64,000 bases of DNA, taken from contig NZ_SIHJ01000001.1 of NCBI RefSeq assembly GCF_007859765.1, forward strand, positions 3,389,156 through 3,453,155, written 5' to 3'. This stretch comes from Posidoniimonas corsicana. GTDB lineage: Bacteria > Planctomycetota > Planctomycetia > Pirellulales > Lacipirellulaceae. Positions 1 to 8,744 of this stretch are shown piece after piece (the first letter of the stretch is position 1; the number at the start of each line of letters is the position of its first letter). Both the position numbers and the translations under genes were made by a program. A model generated the notes under the pieces. It had not been told where the DNA came from, searched no databases, and saw nothing but the letters and a program-made list of their open reading frames with translations.

Positions 1-389
1 AGGCAGACGCGGACTTTGGCTGGTCGATGGCCAAGGAAATGGGCCGCCTGGACGTCGGTCAAAGCGTCTGCGTGAAGGACCGGTCGGTGATCGCAGTGGA
101 GGCTGTCGAGGGGACCGACCTTTGTATCCGCCGCGCTGGCGAGCTCTGCCCCAAGGGCGGGTTCACGGTGGTGAAGGTCGCCAAGCCGCAGCAAGACATG
201 CGGTTCGACGTGCCGACCGTCGGCCGCGGAACGCTCGAAACGATGGTGGCCGCCGGCGCAAGCACACTCGTCATTGAAGCCGATCAGACCATCCTGCTCG
301 ACGAGGCCGACTTCCGTGAGTTCGCGCTCCGCAACAAACTCAGTGTGGTGGCGATGAAGTCGGCTGCCGCTCTGCGAGCGGCTGGGTAA
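1..389 (+). CDS. lpxI: UDP-2,3-diacylglucosamine pyrophosphatase LpxI, C-terminal part (5' truncated)
   Basis: The reading frame is already open at base 3 and runs to a TAA at 387-389, so the N-terminal part lies outside the window. The visible part carries the signature of the LpxI (formerly DUF1009) C-terminal domain: GRLDVGQSV, VEAVEGTD, IRRAGELCPKGGF, then KVAKPQQDMRFDVPTVG. LpxI hydrolyses UDP-2,3-diacylglucosamine to lipid X on the cytoplasmic face of the inner membrane, in the lipid A pathway of bacteria that use LpxI instead of LpxH. The motif run is long and specific, so the family call is firm. Its upstream partners (often lpxA, fabZ, lpxD or an oxidoreductase in planctomycetes) cannot be seen here. 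Confidence 0.9.
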   Translation, partial: ADADFGWSMAKEMGRLDVGQSVCVKDRSVIAVEAVEGTDLCIRRAGELCPKGGFTVVKVAKPQQDMRFDVPTVGRGTLETMVAAGASTLVIEADQTILLDEADFREFALRNKLSVVAMKSAAALRAAG

Positions 390-847
390 GCGATCGCCCC
401 GCCACCCCAATCGGGACCGGGCGCCCTCTCTCTCCCCCGCGCATCGGCCGACCTTGGGAGTCCCGCGGCATCCGCACGCCGATCCGCAAGCCGTTACTGA
501 CAATCACCTTACGGCGATTATCACCGCGGCCGCGGCCACCCAGCACAACCGGAACTCGGGGACCTGAAAACCGGTTCGCTGGCGCCAATTTGATTGAGGG
601 AATCCGCCAACTCGTGTATTATCGGGAGAAAGGGCAGAGCCTCGCCGGTTTACCAAACCAGCAAGGTCCTCGAAAGGCAACAGGGCAGAGCAAACTATTG
701 GCGGGCCGCTAGTGATCTGAGTACCGACGACCTACTTCTACTCGGCCCCCACTGCTGATCTAGCAGCGGACAGGCTGAACCCCTCCTGCATAGCGTCCTC
801 TCGCTAGCACGTTCAGTCGGTGGATCTCAAGCGTCTCGACAGCATCT
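390..847. other. Non-coding gap between lpxI and the sigma-54 activator
   Basis: I see no convincing gene in this stretch. It holds a candidate sigma-70 promoter (594-622) and a short hairpin at 752-766 (CTGCT, 5-base loop, AGCAG). No sigma-54 -24/-12 (GG-N10-GC) site stands out in front of the activator gene. Confidence 0.5.
594..622 (+). promoter_or_regulatory. Candidate sigma-70 promoter
   Basis: TTGAGG at 594-599 and TATTAT at 617-622 are separated by 17 bases. They match the -35 and -10 consensus at 4/6 and 5/6 positions. The site lies about 220 bases before the start of the sigma-54 activator, so the leader would be long. Such matches also arise by chance. Confidence 0.35.
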
Positions 848-1828
848 ATGGCTTCGGCGCAACTATCACCTTCGATCGAATCTCTCCTGGCGACACCGCC
901 AGACGCACCCGACAGCTGGGTGCTGGGCTCGAATCCGCGTATCACGCAGATCGCACGCCACGCTGAAAAAGCAGCTGAGGTGCAGTGCACCGTTCTCGTC
1001 ACCGGCGAAACCGGCACCGGCAAAGAGGTCTGGGCCCGGGCCTTACACCGGCTCAGCCACCGCCGCGACAAGCCACTGGTTCCCGTCAACTGTGCCGCGT
1101 TGACCCCCACCCTGGCCGAGAGCCAGCTATTTGGCCACGAGAAAGGGGCGTTTACGGGCGCCGCCGGGCAAAGCCTCGGTGTGTTCCGCGCCGCCCAGGA
1201 TGGCGTCGTGTTCCTCGACGAAGTGGGCGAAATGCCCATGGAGTTGCAGCCCAAGCTGCTCCGCGTTCTGCAGGAATCCGAAGTCACCCCGGTCGGCGCC
1301 GCCCGGCCCGAGCGGATCAATGTTCAGGTGATCGCGGCCACCAACCGCGACCTCGAAAGAGAGGTCAGCGAAGGCCGATTCCGCGAGGACTTGTACTATC
1401 GGCTCAACATGGTTGAGCTCCACGTGCCGCCGCTCCGCGACCGCATCGAGGACATCCCCGCGTTCGTGCGGTACTTCTCGCAGCGCTTCGCCAGCCGCTA
1501 CGGGCGTGACCTCTGGGTCCCGTCCGAGCAGGAACTCCGGGAGTTCTGCGAGTACTCGTGGCCCGGCAACATCCGGCAGCTCGGCCACGTCATCGAGCAG
1601 TCTTACGTGCTGGACTGCGAGCCGGTGCTCCCCAACCGCCGCGCCAGCCAGCCCGACGCGGTGGCCCTGCCCTTTACCGACCTCACCAAGCTTCGTGAGG
1701 TGGCGGTCAAGCAGGCCCTGCGGGCCACTCAGGGGCACAAGGGCCAGGCGGCCAAGCTGCTGGGGGTCCACCCCAACACGATGACCCGCCTGCTGGCGCA
1801 GCTCGACAAGAACCCGCCGCTCCAGTAA
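848..1828 (+). CDS. Sigma-54-dependent transcriptional activator (AAA+ with Fis-type HTH), no receiver domain
   Basis: A 326-residue bacterial enhancer-binding protein that remodels sigma-54 RNA polymerase using ATP. Visible motifs are Walker A GETGTGKE (about residues 53-60), the sigma-54-contacting loop GAFTGA (100-105), Walker B VVFLDEVGE (120-128), an arginine-finger stretch near YYRLNMVELHVPPLRDR, and a C-terminal Fis-like helix-turn-helix (about 290-320, GQAAKLLGVHPNTMTRLL). Only about 25 residues precede the AAA+ domain, so no REC, GAF or PAS sensor is present. It resembles PspF in layout and must be controlled in trans or by expression level. It stands alone, with gaps of over 450 bases on both sides, so its target is unknown. 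The first ATG in frame with the conserved core was taken as start. Confidence 0.9.
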   Translation: MASAQLSPSIESLLATPPDAPDSWVLGSNPRITQIARHAEKAAEVQCTVLVTGETGTGKEVWARALHRLSHRRDKPLVPVNCAALTPTLAESQLFGHEKGAFTGAAGQSLGVFRAAQDGVVFLDEVGEMPMELQPKLLRVLQESEVTPVGAARPERINVQVIAATNRDLEREVSEGRFREDLYYRLNMVELHVPPLRDRIEDIPAFVRYFSQRFASRYGRDLWVPSEQELREFCEYSWPGNIRQLGHVIEQSYVLDCEPVLPNRRASQPDAVALPFTDLTKLREVAVKQALRATQGHKGQAAKLLGVHPNTMTRLLAQLDKNPPLQ

Positions 1829-2404
1829 TCGCCAGCCCACCCCGACGGGGTGCTCGATTGCTGCCTCTCCTGCGGTCGATCCCGGCTCGATACGGGTCAC
1901 GACTTTTCCGCCCGCTCGCCTGAGCAGTTCCGGGTTCCGCTGCCCGTTGACGCCCTGCCGAATACCGGCATTTCTCGCGGACCGCCAAACTGGCAGCTCG
2001 ACTCGGCGAGCGCTGTCGTCACACTGATCCAGCGAGCTTGGGGTCGCCGCTCGCCCGACGATTCAGGGTCGGCACGGCTGCTCAACACGCCTAATTCCTC
2101 TCAAAAAAGAGTAAAGATCACGCAAAACCCAATCCCCAAACGACTTGCAACGCCGCCACCGCCACTGGACACCTACCGCAATGGGAAATGCCCAGCTGCC
2201 CAAAAACCAGGCAGGGAGGCCGTGCCCGACCGCGTGCACGCCCTGCCCCGGAATAGGCGCCGCCCGGACGATGCCGTAAGTGCAAGCAATGCAAGGACTT
2301 CGCGACCCGCGTTTGACCGCACCGGATGATGCCAGCAAACGCGAGGACTGGCGTGGTCCTCCCCGTCCATCCCGTACACGCATCTCTGGAAGGAGACGAG
2401 TGCT
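1829..2404. other. Non-coding gap upstream of the ribbon-helix-helix gene
   Basis: Open frames here on both strands have no recognisable domain and a composition unlike the neighbouring genes, so I do not call them. The final bases hold a strong ribosome binding site (GGAAGGAG, 2389-2396) for the gene at 2405. An A-rich patch around 2100-2150 may carry the promoter, but I cannot point to clear -35/-10 boxes. Confidence 0.5.
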
Positions 2405-2920
2405 GTGCAGAACCAATCCCCTGTAAGCTACCAACAAGTGCTGCTCGCCGCGGAGCGGCTTTATCAAACCTCCCCCGATTGGGTGGTGTTCTTCCGCGAG
2501 ATCCTTGGCATCGAGGGCCTCGCCCGTCAAACCTTCCCAAACTTCGACGACCTGACCGCCTTTGAGAAGAGCGACGAGTTCGACCAGATCCAGAACATGC
2601 TGGTGAAGCTCCGTGAGCAGAAGCCCGCGGCCGACGCCGACTCGGAGCCCACCCGTGTGATCACCGTGCGGCTCCCCAAGAGCATGCACGAGTACCTGCG
2701 GACCGAGGCCCACGACCTGCGGACCAGCATGAACAAGCTCTGTATCTCGAAGCTGCTGCAGGTCATCGAGCAGGACAAGATCCCGACCGAGAAGAACGCC
2801 CCGCCGAAGCGCCGCACCACGCCGACCGCCCCCTCCCCGGCGACCAGCGAGCCGGCGGCCGTTTCGCAGAACGGCGCCAGCACCGACGCCCCCGGCGGCT
2901 TCCGCCCGACCTTCCAGTAG
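2405..2920 (+). CDS. Ribbon-helix-helix (HicB-like) DNA-binding protein
   Basis: A 171-residue protein with a GTG start, chosen because GGAAGGAG ends 8 bases upstream. The N-terminal half (VLLAAERLYQTSPDWVVFFREILG) is not a domain I recognise by name. Residues of about 82-117 (RVITVRLPKSMHEYLRTEA then SMNKLCISKLLQ) match the beta-helix-helix pattern of HicB/Arc-type ribbon-helix-helix proteins. The C-terminal 45 residues are a low-complexity Pro/Ala/Thr tail. No HicA-like toxin lies next to it, so a toxin-antitoxin role is not supported. A standalone transcription factor is more likely. It is a single-gene unit closed by a strong terminator. Confidence 0.7.
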   Translation: MQNQSPVSYQQVLLAAERLYQTSPDWVVFFREILGIEGLARQTFPNFDDLTAFEKSDEFDQIQNMLVKLREQKPAADADSEPTRVITVRLPKSMHEYLRTEAHDLRTSMNKLCISKLLQVIEQDKIPTEKNAPPKRRTTPTAPSPATSEPAAVSQNGASTDAPGGFRPTFQ

Positions 2921-2984
2921 GCCAGGCACAGCTAGCCGCCTCACCCAAATGCGGGCGGCTGCAGACTGAACCCTCCAAGCAAAA

Positions 2985-3013
2985 CCGCCCCGGGCCTGTC
3001 CGGGGCGGCTTTT
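2985..3013 (+). terminator. Rho-independent terminator
   Basis: Perfect 9-base arms CCGCCCCGG (2985-2993) and CCGGGGCGG (3000-3008) flank a 6-base loop and are followed by CTTTT. It closes the ribbon-helix-helix gene, 65 bases after its stop. Confidence 0.85.
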
Positions 3014-3241
3014 GCTTGCGCCCGCCCCACTCCGCTACCGAGCCCCATCCCGGCGGCCGGACAGCCGCGGACTCGACTCCACACGCTGCGAAGGCTCCAG
3101 CCGCACAGCGAGCCGGCGGACCACCTGTGCCCCGCGGCCCAGTTGCTCACCCCACCGGATTCCACGACTAAACGTGCTCGAGCCCAGCTTCGGTGCCCGG
3201 CAGGCCAGCCACAGCTTTGTCGGCAGGTACCGTCCGATTCT

Positions 3242-3274
3242 TTTTGTCCAATAACACGCGCGAAGGGGACAAAA
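3242..3274. repeat. GTTTTGTCC-type inverted repeat, copy 1
   Basis: TTTTGTCC at 3242-3249 and GGACAAAA at 3267-3274 form a perfect 8-base dyad with a 17-base spacer. The same arms and the same spacer length occur in both copies at 29.2-29.4 kb. Confidence 0.75.
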
Positions 3275-3359
3275 CCCGGGACACACTACCGCCGCGTAAA
3301 ACCACAAGTGGTTTTGGAGTATGCCTTTACACCGATTCCTCTCAAATAGGTGGTCTGGG

Positions 3360-3390
3360 TTTTGTCCGATGCGGGCGCAAAGATCGGACA
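3360..3390. repeat. GTTTTGTCC-type inverted repeat, copy 2 (degenerate right arm)
   Basis: The left arm TTTTGTCC (3360-3367) is intact. The right arm is reduced to GGACA (3386-3390), but an inner pairing TGTCCGAT/ATCGGACA (3363-3370 with 3383-3390) keeps the dyad. It lies 118 bases after copy 1. Confidence 0.6.
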
Positions 3391-3602
3391 CTCCCGTACT
3401 CAAAACGCCACAGATCCAGCTGCACGCCGCGCCGGACGCCCACACCACATGGGATGTGCACACGTGGACCCACCCTCCATTTGATCGCAACGCGTGGCCG
3501 TTTTCCACGACGAAGCGTGGAACATCCACGGCAAGCAGGCCGCGCAGAGAGGCTGAAGCCCCCAGTGCGACGGCCATGGCTCCACCGAGAGCGCAACAGA
3601 AA

Positions 3603-3633
3603 ACCGCCGGGGCAACTCGGCTGCCCCGGCGGT
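3603..3633 (-). terminator. Rho-independent terminator of the DUF1559 gene
   Basis: 12-base arms ACCGCCGGGGCA (3603-3614) and TGCCCCGGCGGT (3622-3633) with a 7-base loop. Read on the minus strand the stem is followed by TTTTCTGTT, as expected for termination of the gene that ends at 3688. Confidence 0.75.
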
Positions 3634-3655
3634 CGGTTCGTAGCTAACCCAGAAA

Positions 3656-3676
3656 CATAGCCCGCAGCGGGCTATG
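3656..3676 (-). terminator. Perfect hairpin just after the DUF1559 stop codon
   Basis: CATAGCCCGC (3656-3665) and GCGGGCTATG (3667-3676) pair perfectly around one base. On the minus strand it lies 11 bases after the stop and ahead of the stronger terminator at 3603-3633. It is followed by TTTCT only, so it may instead protect the mRNA 3' end. Confidence 0.5.
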
Positions 3677-3687
3677 CCTGACTAGGA

Positions 3688-4914
3688 TCAGGTGCCCTCG
3701 TCGTAGGTCTCGCGACCGTTGCGGGTAACCATCCACAGGTAGACATCGGTGTCGATGTTGTCGGCCACAGCCTTGGCGCGGCCGTCACCAAACCCGTGCT
3801 GCACCACCGACGGGTGGGCCGAGCTCGGGCCCCACTTGCGCTCGGTGCCCATGTGCGGGTACTGCGAACTGGTCGCGTACCACAGGGTCTGCGGGTCGAT
3901 CGCTGAGTTGCCCGAGGCGGTCCTCCTGTCGGTGCCCTTGTTCAACGCCTGAGCGGCCGCCGAGTCCAGGTTTTTCTGCCAAGCGTTCTGGTTCGGGGCC
4001 GTGTTGTTGGGAACCGCGTTAGGCAGTTCGCCACCACCGTTGTAGTTGGGCCACCAAGCCACGCCGTACGAGGCGAGGCCGCTGTACCAGCTGGTGATCG
4101 CCTGCTCGCGGCTCTCGGCGATCATCGCGCACTTCGACGTGCCGTCCGACAGAGCCGCAAACGAGTGGCCCTTCTTAGTTACGCGATTGCCCGCAACACC
4201 TGGGAACGGCAGGGCGCCGTTGCCGCAGTACGACGACGAATTGCACGGATTGGCGGTGGTGTTCCGCGAACCGCTGGTCGCCAGGTGGCCGCCGTTCTGG
4301 TTGGTGTAGTGGGTCGAAGCCATCGCAATGTAGTTGCCTGCGGCCGGACCATCGCCCGCCTCGGCAACGCCGGTTAGCGTGACGTTCTCGTCACCCGGGA
4401 AACTGGGGCAGAGTGCGAAATCCAGCGGCTGCTCCCAGAACCACGGGTTCGTCGCGGACGCGGCAGCGCCGGACGGGGTCATGAAAACGCCGCCGTTGGC
4501 AGTCTGGCTGAAAGCCGACCGCGAGAAAGTGGCCGAGTTCTGGCTCATCCGGCTGTGCAGCGGCTGCTCTTCCAGGTAAGGGAGCAGCTGCACCATCCAG
4601 CTGTAGCCGTCGCTGAGGTTCTGAGGGTCACGACCGTTGGCGGCGTTACCCTGCGCGCCGATCTGAACGGGCCCACCCTGCGACGTGGCGTACGGCGAGG
4701 TCGACGCCAGCGGCAGGTAGTTGTAGGTGTCGTGGTGGTTGTGGGTGGCCAGCACCAACTGCTTCATCTGGCTCAGACACTGGTTGCGCCGGGCTGCTTC
4801 ACGGGCGGCCTGAACCGCCGGCAGCAGCAGCGCGATAAGGATGCCGATGATCGCGATCACGACCAGCAGCTCCACCAGGGTAAAACCCTGGTTTTCGCGT
4901 GCACGAAGTCTCAT
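3688..4914 (-). CDS. DUF1559 (SBP_bac_10) pseudopilin-like protein
   Basis: A 408-residue member of the DUF1559 family, which is greatly expanded in planctomycetes. The N-terminus has a type IV prepilin/pseudopilin signal: G10|FTLVELLVV with Glu at +5, then a long hydrophobic helix ending in [17 protein letters not shown]. The C-terminus has the family motif in which a Gly-Asp-Gly turn (FGDGRAKAV) sits close to the end. Start at 4914 was chosen over an upstream in-frame ATG at 4980 because GGAGAGG lies just before it and the leader is then of normal length. The protein is presumably processed by a prepilin peptidase and displayed at the cell envelope. Its exact role is unknown. It is transcribed alone. 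Confidence 0.92.
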   Translation of the reverse strand: MRLRARENQGFTLVELLVVIAIIGILIALLLPAVQAAREAARRNQCLSQMKQLVLATHNHHDTYNYLPLASTSPYATSQGGPVQIGAQGNAANGRDPQNLSDGYSWMVQLLPYLEEQPLHSRMSQNSATFSRSAFSQTANGGVFMTPSGAAASATNPWFWEQPLDFALCPSFPGDENVTLTGVAEAGDGPAAGNYIAMASTHYTNQNGGHLATSGSRNTTANPCNSSSYCGNGALPFPGVAGNRVTKKGHSFAALSDGTSKCAMIAESREQAITSWYSGLASYGVAWWPNYNGGGELPNAVPNNTAPNQNAWQKNLDSAAAQALNKGTDRRTASGNSAIDPQTLWYATSSQYPHMGTERKWGPSSAHPSVVQHGFGDGRAKAVADNIDTDVYLWMVTRNGRETYDEGT

Positions 4915-5438
4915 TGCGTTACCTCTCCAAAGAAAAAAGGGATAAATAAGGACGACGCACCCCGAACGGGGCGGCGCCATTGCCTCCTATACCATCGCAG
5001 CACCCTCGGATCCTTATTCAGTTGCCGGGAATAACTCCCGGAAACAGCGGTCCGCAGGCCGCGGAAAGAGAATAGCGACTCATGAGGCGTGTCCCGGACG
5101 CCCCTCGCTGCGCACGGGGTACGCACGCAGGAAGTGGAGGATCTCCCCCAGGTTAACACGAATAGCTGCCCTCTAACCGTAGCCGAAATAATAACCGCCG
5201 GCTGCAAGGGCTGTCAATCAACTGACTTACCGGTATGCCCACGTCCGAACGCCCACTCAGCCCTGGGGCGCATCGTCTACTCAATCGTACCACACGACGC
5301 ATACCCCCTATCCACCCGCCCGCGACCAGCGTATCGGGAATCGCCGTAGGTCTTTATTTTCAAAGGACTTGCCGCAACAATAGCAGCGATAACCCCGGCC
5401 CATCGGCCCGCGTATCTCGACCCCGCTGTGACGCTGCC
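4915..5438. other. Divergent intergenic region between the DUF1559 gene and addB
   Basis: No gene is supported. A hairpin CCGGGA/TCCCGG (5025-5041) lies in the likely leader of the DUF1559 mRNA. The stretch is less GC-rich than its neighbours, consistent with two divergent promoters that I cannot define. Confidence 0.5.
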
Positions 5439-8400
5439 ATGCGGCTCTTCCTTGGACCCCCTGCCGCCCCAACGACCGAGGAAGTCCTACGGGTTTATGC
5501 CGGTTGGATGGGAACGCACCCCGCTCCCGGCCTGCGGCTGTGGCTGGCCCCGACCACGCTTGAGTCCGCCAGGCTCACTGGCGTGCTAGCAACCCTAACG
5601 GGGGGTATGCTGGCGCCGGGGATCAAGCCGCTCTACCAGGCTGCGGACGCCGTCGTTTCGGCCGCCCCCGAGCCGATCCGCCCGCTGTCCCGGGTGGCCC
5701 GCTCGCGGCTCATCGAAGAGATCCTGCACCGCGGCAGCTTTTCGGGGCGGTTCCGGCTGCTGACGCAGGCCCGCGGCTCTGCCGGCGGGCTCGACTACGT
5801 GGCGACCGCTCTCGAGCAGTTTGCGATGGACAACCTGACGCCGGAGGAGCTGTTCGACCAGACCGGCGCCATCGGTGACGCCCGGATCAGCGAGCTGGCC
5901 CGCGCGTACCAGGACTACACCCAGGAGTGCCGCCGCCACCGGTTGATGGATCGCTCCGCGCGGCTCCGTTACGCGTGCGAGCTATTCGAGTCGGGCGCAG
6001 CGCCCGGCGGCGCGCCGGAAATGGTCGCCGCGTCGGGCCTCGACCGCCTGGAGATGCTGGAAGCGCGGTTCCTGCAGGCGGTGCTCCGCTCGGCGGGGCA
6101 GTGGGCGGCGGCCTTCACCGTGAACGGCCCGGAGGCGCTCGCGTCAGCAGCCGCGGGACAGACCGCCACCCTCTACGACGGTCCCGCCGCTACCGTGCGG
6201 CGGCTGCGGTCGCTGTTCCCCGCCAGCGAGATCACCTGGGTCGAAAGCCGCCTGCCAGACGCCGACGCGCGGCGCCACGCGCTCGACGCAATCTTCCGCG
6301 ACCCTCGCGACGCGCGACGCCGCGCCGGCGCCGACCAGCGCGGGACCGGCATCGTGGTCCACGGCGCCGCTGGCTTGCAGGAAGAGGCCGAGTCCGCGGC
6401 CCACCGCGCCAAGCAACTGCTCCGATCGGGCGTGCCGGCCGCCGACATCGTGGTGGCCGCCCGCGGCATTGGCGGCTGGGCGCCGCGGCTGCGTGAGGCG
6501 TTTGCCCAGGCGGGCGTGCCGCTGGCGGTCGAAGGCGCCGCTACGCTGGGGCAGACAGCCGTGGGTCGGGTGGCGGCATTGGTGCTGCGATTGGCGACCG
6601 ACGACTGGACCTACGACGCCGTACACAGCGCGGTTACGCTGCCCAGCCTGGGGCTGTTCGACACGCCGCTGGACGACGACGAGCGTCGGATCGCGCGTCG
6701 GCTGGGCCTCGCCGGCCGCCGGGCCGCGGTGGAATGGGTACTGAACGAGCTGCTATACCCCAAAGGCCGCAGGCAGCTGCTGGATCGCGTGAACTGGCTC
6801 GCCTCGCAGAACCAGGCGAGCACTGACAACGCCACCGCGGACGACGAGCCGCCCGACCGCCGGCGCGAGCGGCTGACCTCTGCCGCCACCCTGGCGTTGC
6901 CCGCGCTGCAGACACTGGCGGAGGTCACGCAGACCTTCTACCACGAGGCCGACCCACTCGGATGGCACGACCGGCTGGCCGGCGCAATCGCCACCCTGGG
7001 CTACCGTCCTACCGACCAGACTGCCCAGCGGGACGACGAGGCGGCGCTGGCCGCCCTGGAGGACGCGTTCGCTTCCCTCCAACGGCTGTCGGAGCAGCGC
7101 CGCGCCGAAGAGCAGCGGATCCCGCTGGCCGAGGCGCACCGGCTGGTGCAGGGGTGGCTGAGCCGCGTGCCGCTCGATGTCCGCTGGGACGCCGAGGGAC
7201 GCGTCCGCGCGCTCAGCGCCGAGACCGCCAGCCAGACGCCGTGCGAGCACCTGCTGCTGGTCGGCCTGGACGAGCAGTCTTTCCCGCGTCCCGACTCGGC
7301 GATCGCGATCGGCTCTGCCGATGATCAACTCCGCAGTCAGCAGGCGAGCGAGATGCTGCTGTTCTGCAAGCTGCTGGCCACTCCCCGCCAAGCGGTCTAC
7401 CTCTCGTACGCCGCACTCGACGCGAAGGCGCAGACGCTCAACCCGAGCTCCTACGTCGCGGAGCTGGAGAGGCTGTTCCCACGGCGGCAGCTACGCACAA
7501 CCGCGGACCCCGGCGAGCAGGCCCCGCAAGACCCGCAGCAGCTGCGCCGGCACGCCGTGCGACGGCTGATGGAGGGCGACGCCGGCCCCCTCGCCCAAGT
7601 CGTCGCCGGAGGGTCGTCCGACGCAACCGGGGCGGCGCTCGCGGCAGGACTGCTCGCCTCGCACGAGCGCTCGCACGGCGACTCGTTCGGCGCGTACGAG
7701 GGCGTGCTCACCAGCGCCGAGGCGCAGGCATCCCTGGACGCGCGGTTCGGGCCGGAGCACCTGTGGAGCGCCAGCCAGCTGGAGCAGTACGGGACCTGCC
7801 CCTTCAAGTTTTATCTGCGGCACGTGCTGCGTGCGGACCCGGTCGAGTCGCTTGCGCTGGACGTCGACTACCGCCGCCGCGGCTCGCTGCTGCACGACGC
7901 AATGGTCCGCTTCCACCGCCAGGTGAACCAATTGATCGGGCAGGGCGCCGCGACGTCGACCCTCGACGCCGAGGCGTTCTCCGCCGCGTTCGGCGCCGCC
8001 ATTCAGGACGCGTTCGAGGCGCTCGCCACCGCGCCGCACGAGGCGGCGGTCGCGGAGATCGAGGCCATGCAGGCCGCCGCGTGGAGCGAGGAGTACCAAC
8101 GGCAGCACCGGCGGTACGACGACAAGAACTCGGCGTTTGTCGAGCCGCTCGTGCCGCGGCACTTCGAGGCCCGGTTCGGCCCCGCGGTCGCGTCAACCGG
8201 CGAGGCGCCCGACCCACTGTCCACCCCCGAGCCGTTCGCGCTGCAGGCGGGCGACTACCGAATCCTGCTCACCGGGCAGGTGGACCGGATCGACGTGGGG
8301 CGGGTGGGCGGCCAGGCCGTGTTCAACGTCATCGACTACAAGACCGCCAAGTCGCTCAAGCTCAAGCAGGAGGACATTGAGTCGGGCAGGCTGCTGCAAA

Positions 8401-8744
8401 TGGTGCTGTACACGATCGCGGTGAGCGACCACTTGTTCGCCGGCCAGGACGTCGCGCCGTGGCGGAGCGGCTACTGGGCCGTGCAGGAGAACGGCTTCAA
8501 GTTTGGCAAGCTCCCGCAGCCTGGCGAGCGGGCGGACGGCGGGGTCGTGCTGGCGGAGGACTGGAACGAGCTGGTCCAGGCCGTGCGCGAGCGCGTGGGC
8601 CAGATAGTCCGCAACGTTCGGGCGGCGCGGTTCCCGATGTTCAACACCGACGAGGACTGCGGCGGCCGGTGCGAGTACCGCACGGTCTGCCGCGTCGCGC
8701 AGGCGCGGAGCCTCGCCAAGACGCCCGACGGGGAGGACGGATGA
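5439..8744 (+). CDS. addB: AddB-like subunit of the AddAB helicase-nuclease (PD-(D/E)XK nuclease)
   Basis: A 1,101-residue partner of AddA in resection of DNA double-strand breaks before RecA loading. The C-terminal nuclease has the core VIDYKTAKS (Asp966, Lys968). Four cysteines, Cys787 (YGTCPFKFY), Cys1074, Cys1078 and Cys1084 (EDCGGRCEYRTVC), match the iron-sulfur staple of AddB-type nucleases. The spacing between the second and third is one residue longer than I recall for Bacillus AddB. The N-terminal region begins MRLFLGPPAAPTTEE and lacks a GxxxxGKT loop, so this subunit probably does not hydrolyse ATP. Start at 5439 was chosen because the 68 upstream in-frame residues look non-coding and the family starts at this strand. 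It overlaps addA by four bases (ATGA), which implies translational coupling. Confidence 0.88.
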   Translation: MRLFLGPPAAPTTEEVLRVYAGWMGTHPAPGLRLWLAPTTLESARLTGVLATLTGGMLAPGIKPLYQAADAVVSAAPEPIRPLSRVARSRLIEEILHRGSFSGRFRLLTQARGSAGGLDYVATALEQFAMDNLTPEELFDQTGAIGDARISELARAYQDYTQECRRHRLMDRSARLRYACELFESGAAPGGAPEMVAASGLDRLEMLEARFLQAVLRSAGQWAAAFTVNGPEALASAAAGQTATLYDGPAATVRRLRSLFPASEITWVESRLPDADARRHALDAIFRDPRDARRRAGADQRGTGIVVHGAAGLQEEAESAAHRAKQLLRSGVPAADIVVAARGIGGWAPRLREAFAQAGVPLAVEGAATLGQTAVGRVAALVLRLATDDWTYDAVHSAVTLPSLGLFDTPLDDDERRIARRLGLAGRRAAVEWVLNELLYPKGRRQLLDRVNWLASQNQASTDNATADDEPPDRRRERLTSAATLALPALQTLAEVTQTFYHEADPLGWHDRLAGAIATLGYRPTDQTAQRDDEAALAALEDAFASLQRLSEQRRAEEQRIPLAEAHRLVQGWLSRVPLDVRWDAEGRVRALSAETASQTPCEHLLLVGLDEQSFPRPDSAIAIGSADDQLRSQQASEMLLFCKLLATPRQAVYLSYAALDAKAQTLNPSSYVAELERLFPRRQLRTTADPGEQAPQDPQQLRRHAVRRLMEGDAGPLAQVVAGGSSDATGAALAAGLLASHERSHGDSFGAYEGVLTSAEAQASLDARFGPEHLWSASQLEQYGTCPFKFYLRHVLRADPVESLALDVDYRRRGSLLHDAMVRFHRQVNQLIGQGAATSTLDAEAFSAAFGAAIQDAFEALATAPHEAAVAEIEAMQAAAWSEEYQRQHRRYDDKNSAFVEPLVPRHFEARFGPAVASTGEAPDPLSTPEPFALQAGDYRILLTGQVDRIDVGRVGGQAVFNVIDYKTAKSLKLKQEDIESGRLLQMVLYTIAVSDHLFAGQDVAPWRSGYWAVQENGFKFGKLPQPGERADGGVVLAEDWNELVQAVRERVGQIVRNVRAARFPMFNTDEDCGGRCEYRTVCRVAQARSLAKTPDGEDG

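Larger units (their letters stand above)
3014..3602. other. Non-coding region holding a pair of inverted-repeat elements
   Basis: No supported gene in about 590 bases. The region contains two copies of the GTTTTGTCC-type inverted repeat (separate entries), about 118 bases apart, with a small dyad GTAAAACCAC..AAGTGGTTTT at 3295-3315 between them. The same arrangement recurs at 29.2-29.4 kb. Confidence 0.6.

Noticed and set aside
1850-2329. Plus-strand open frame of about 159 codons
   Set aside because: No domain, no ribosome binding site and low-complexity composition. The gene downstream has an excellent start of its own.
2405-2920. HicAB-type toxin-antitoxin locus
   Set aside because: The ribbon-helix-helix part is HicB-like, but there is no HicA-like small basic gene on either side and the protein has long extra N- and C-terminal parts.
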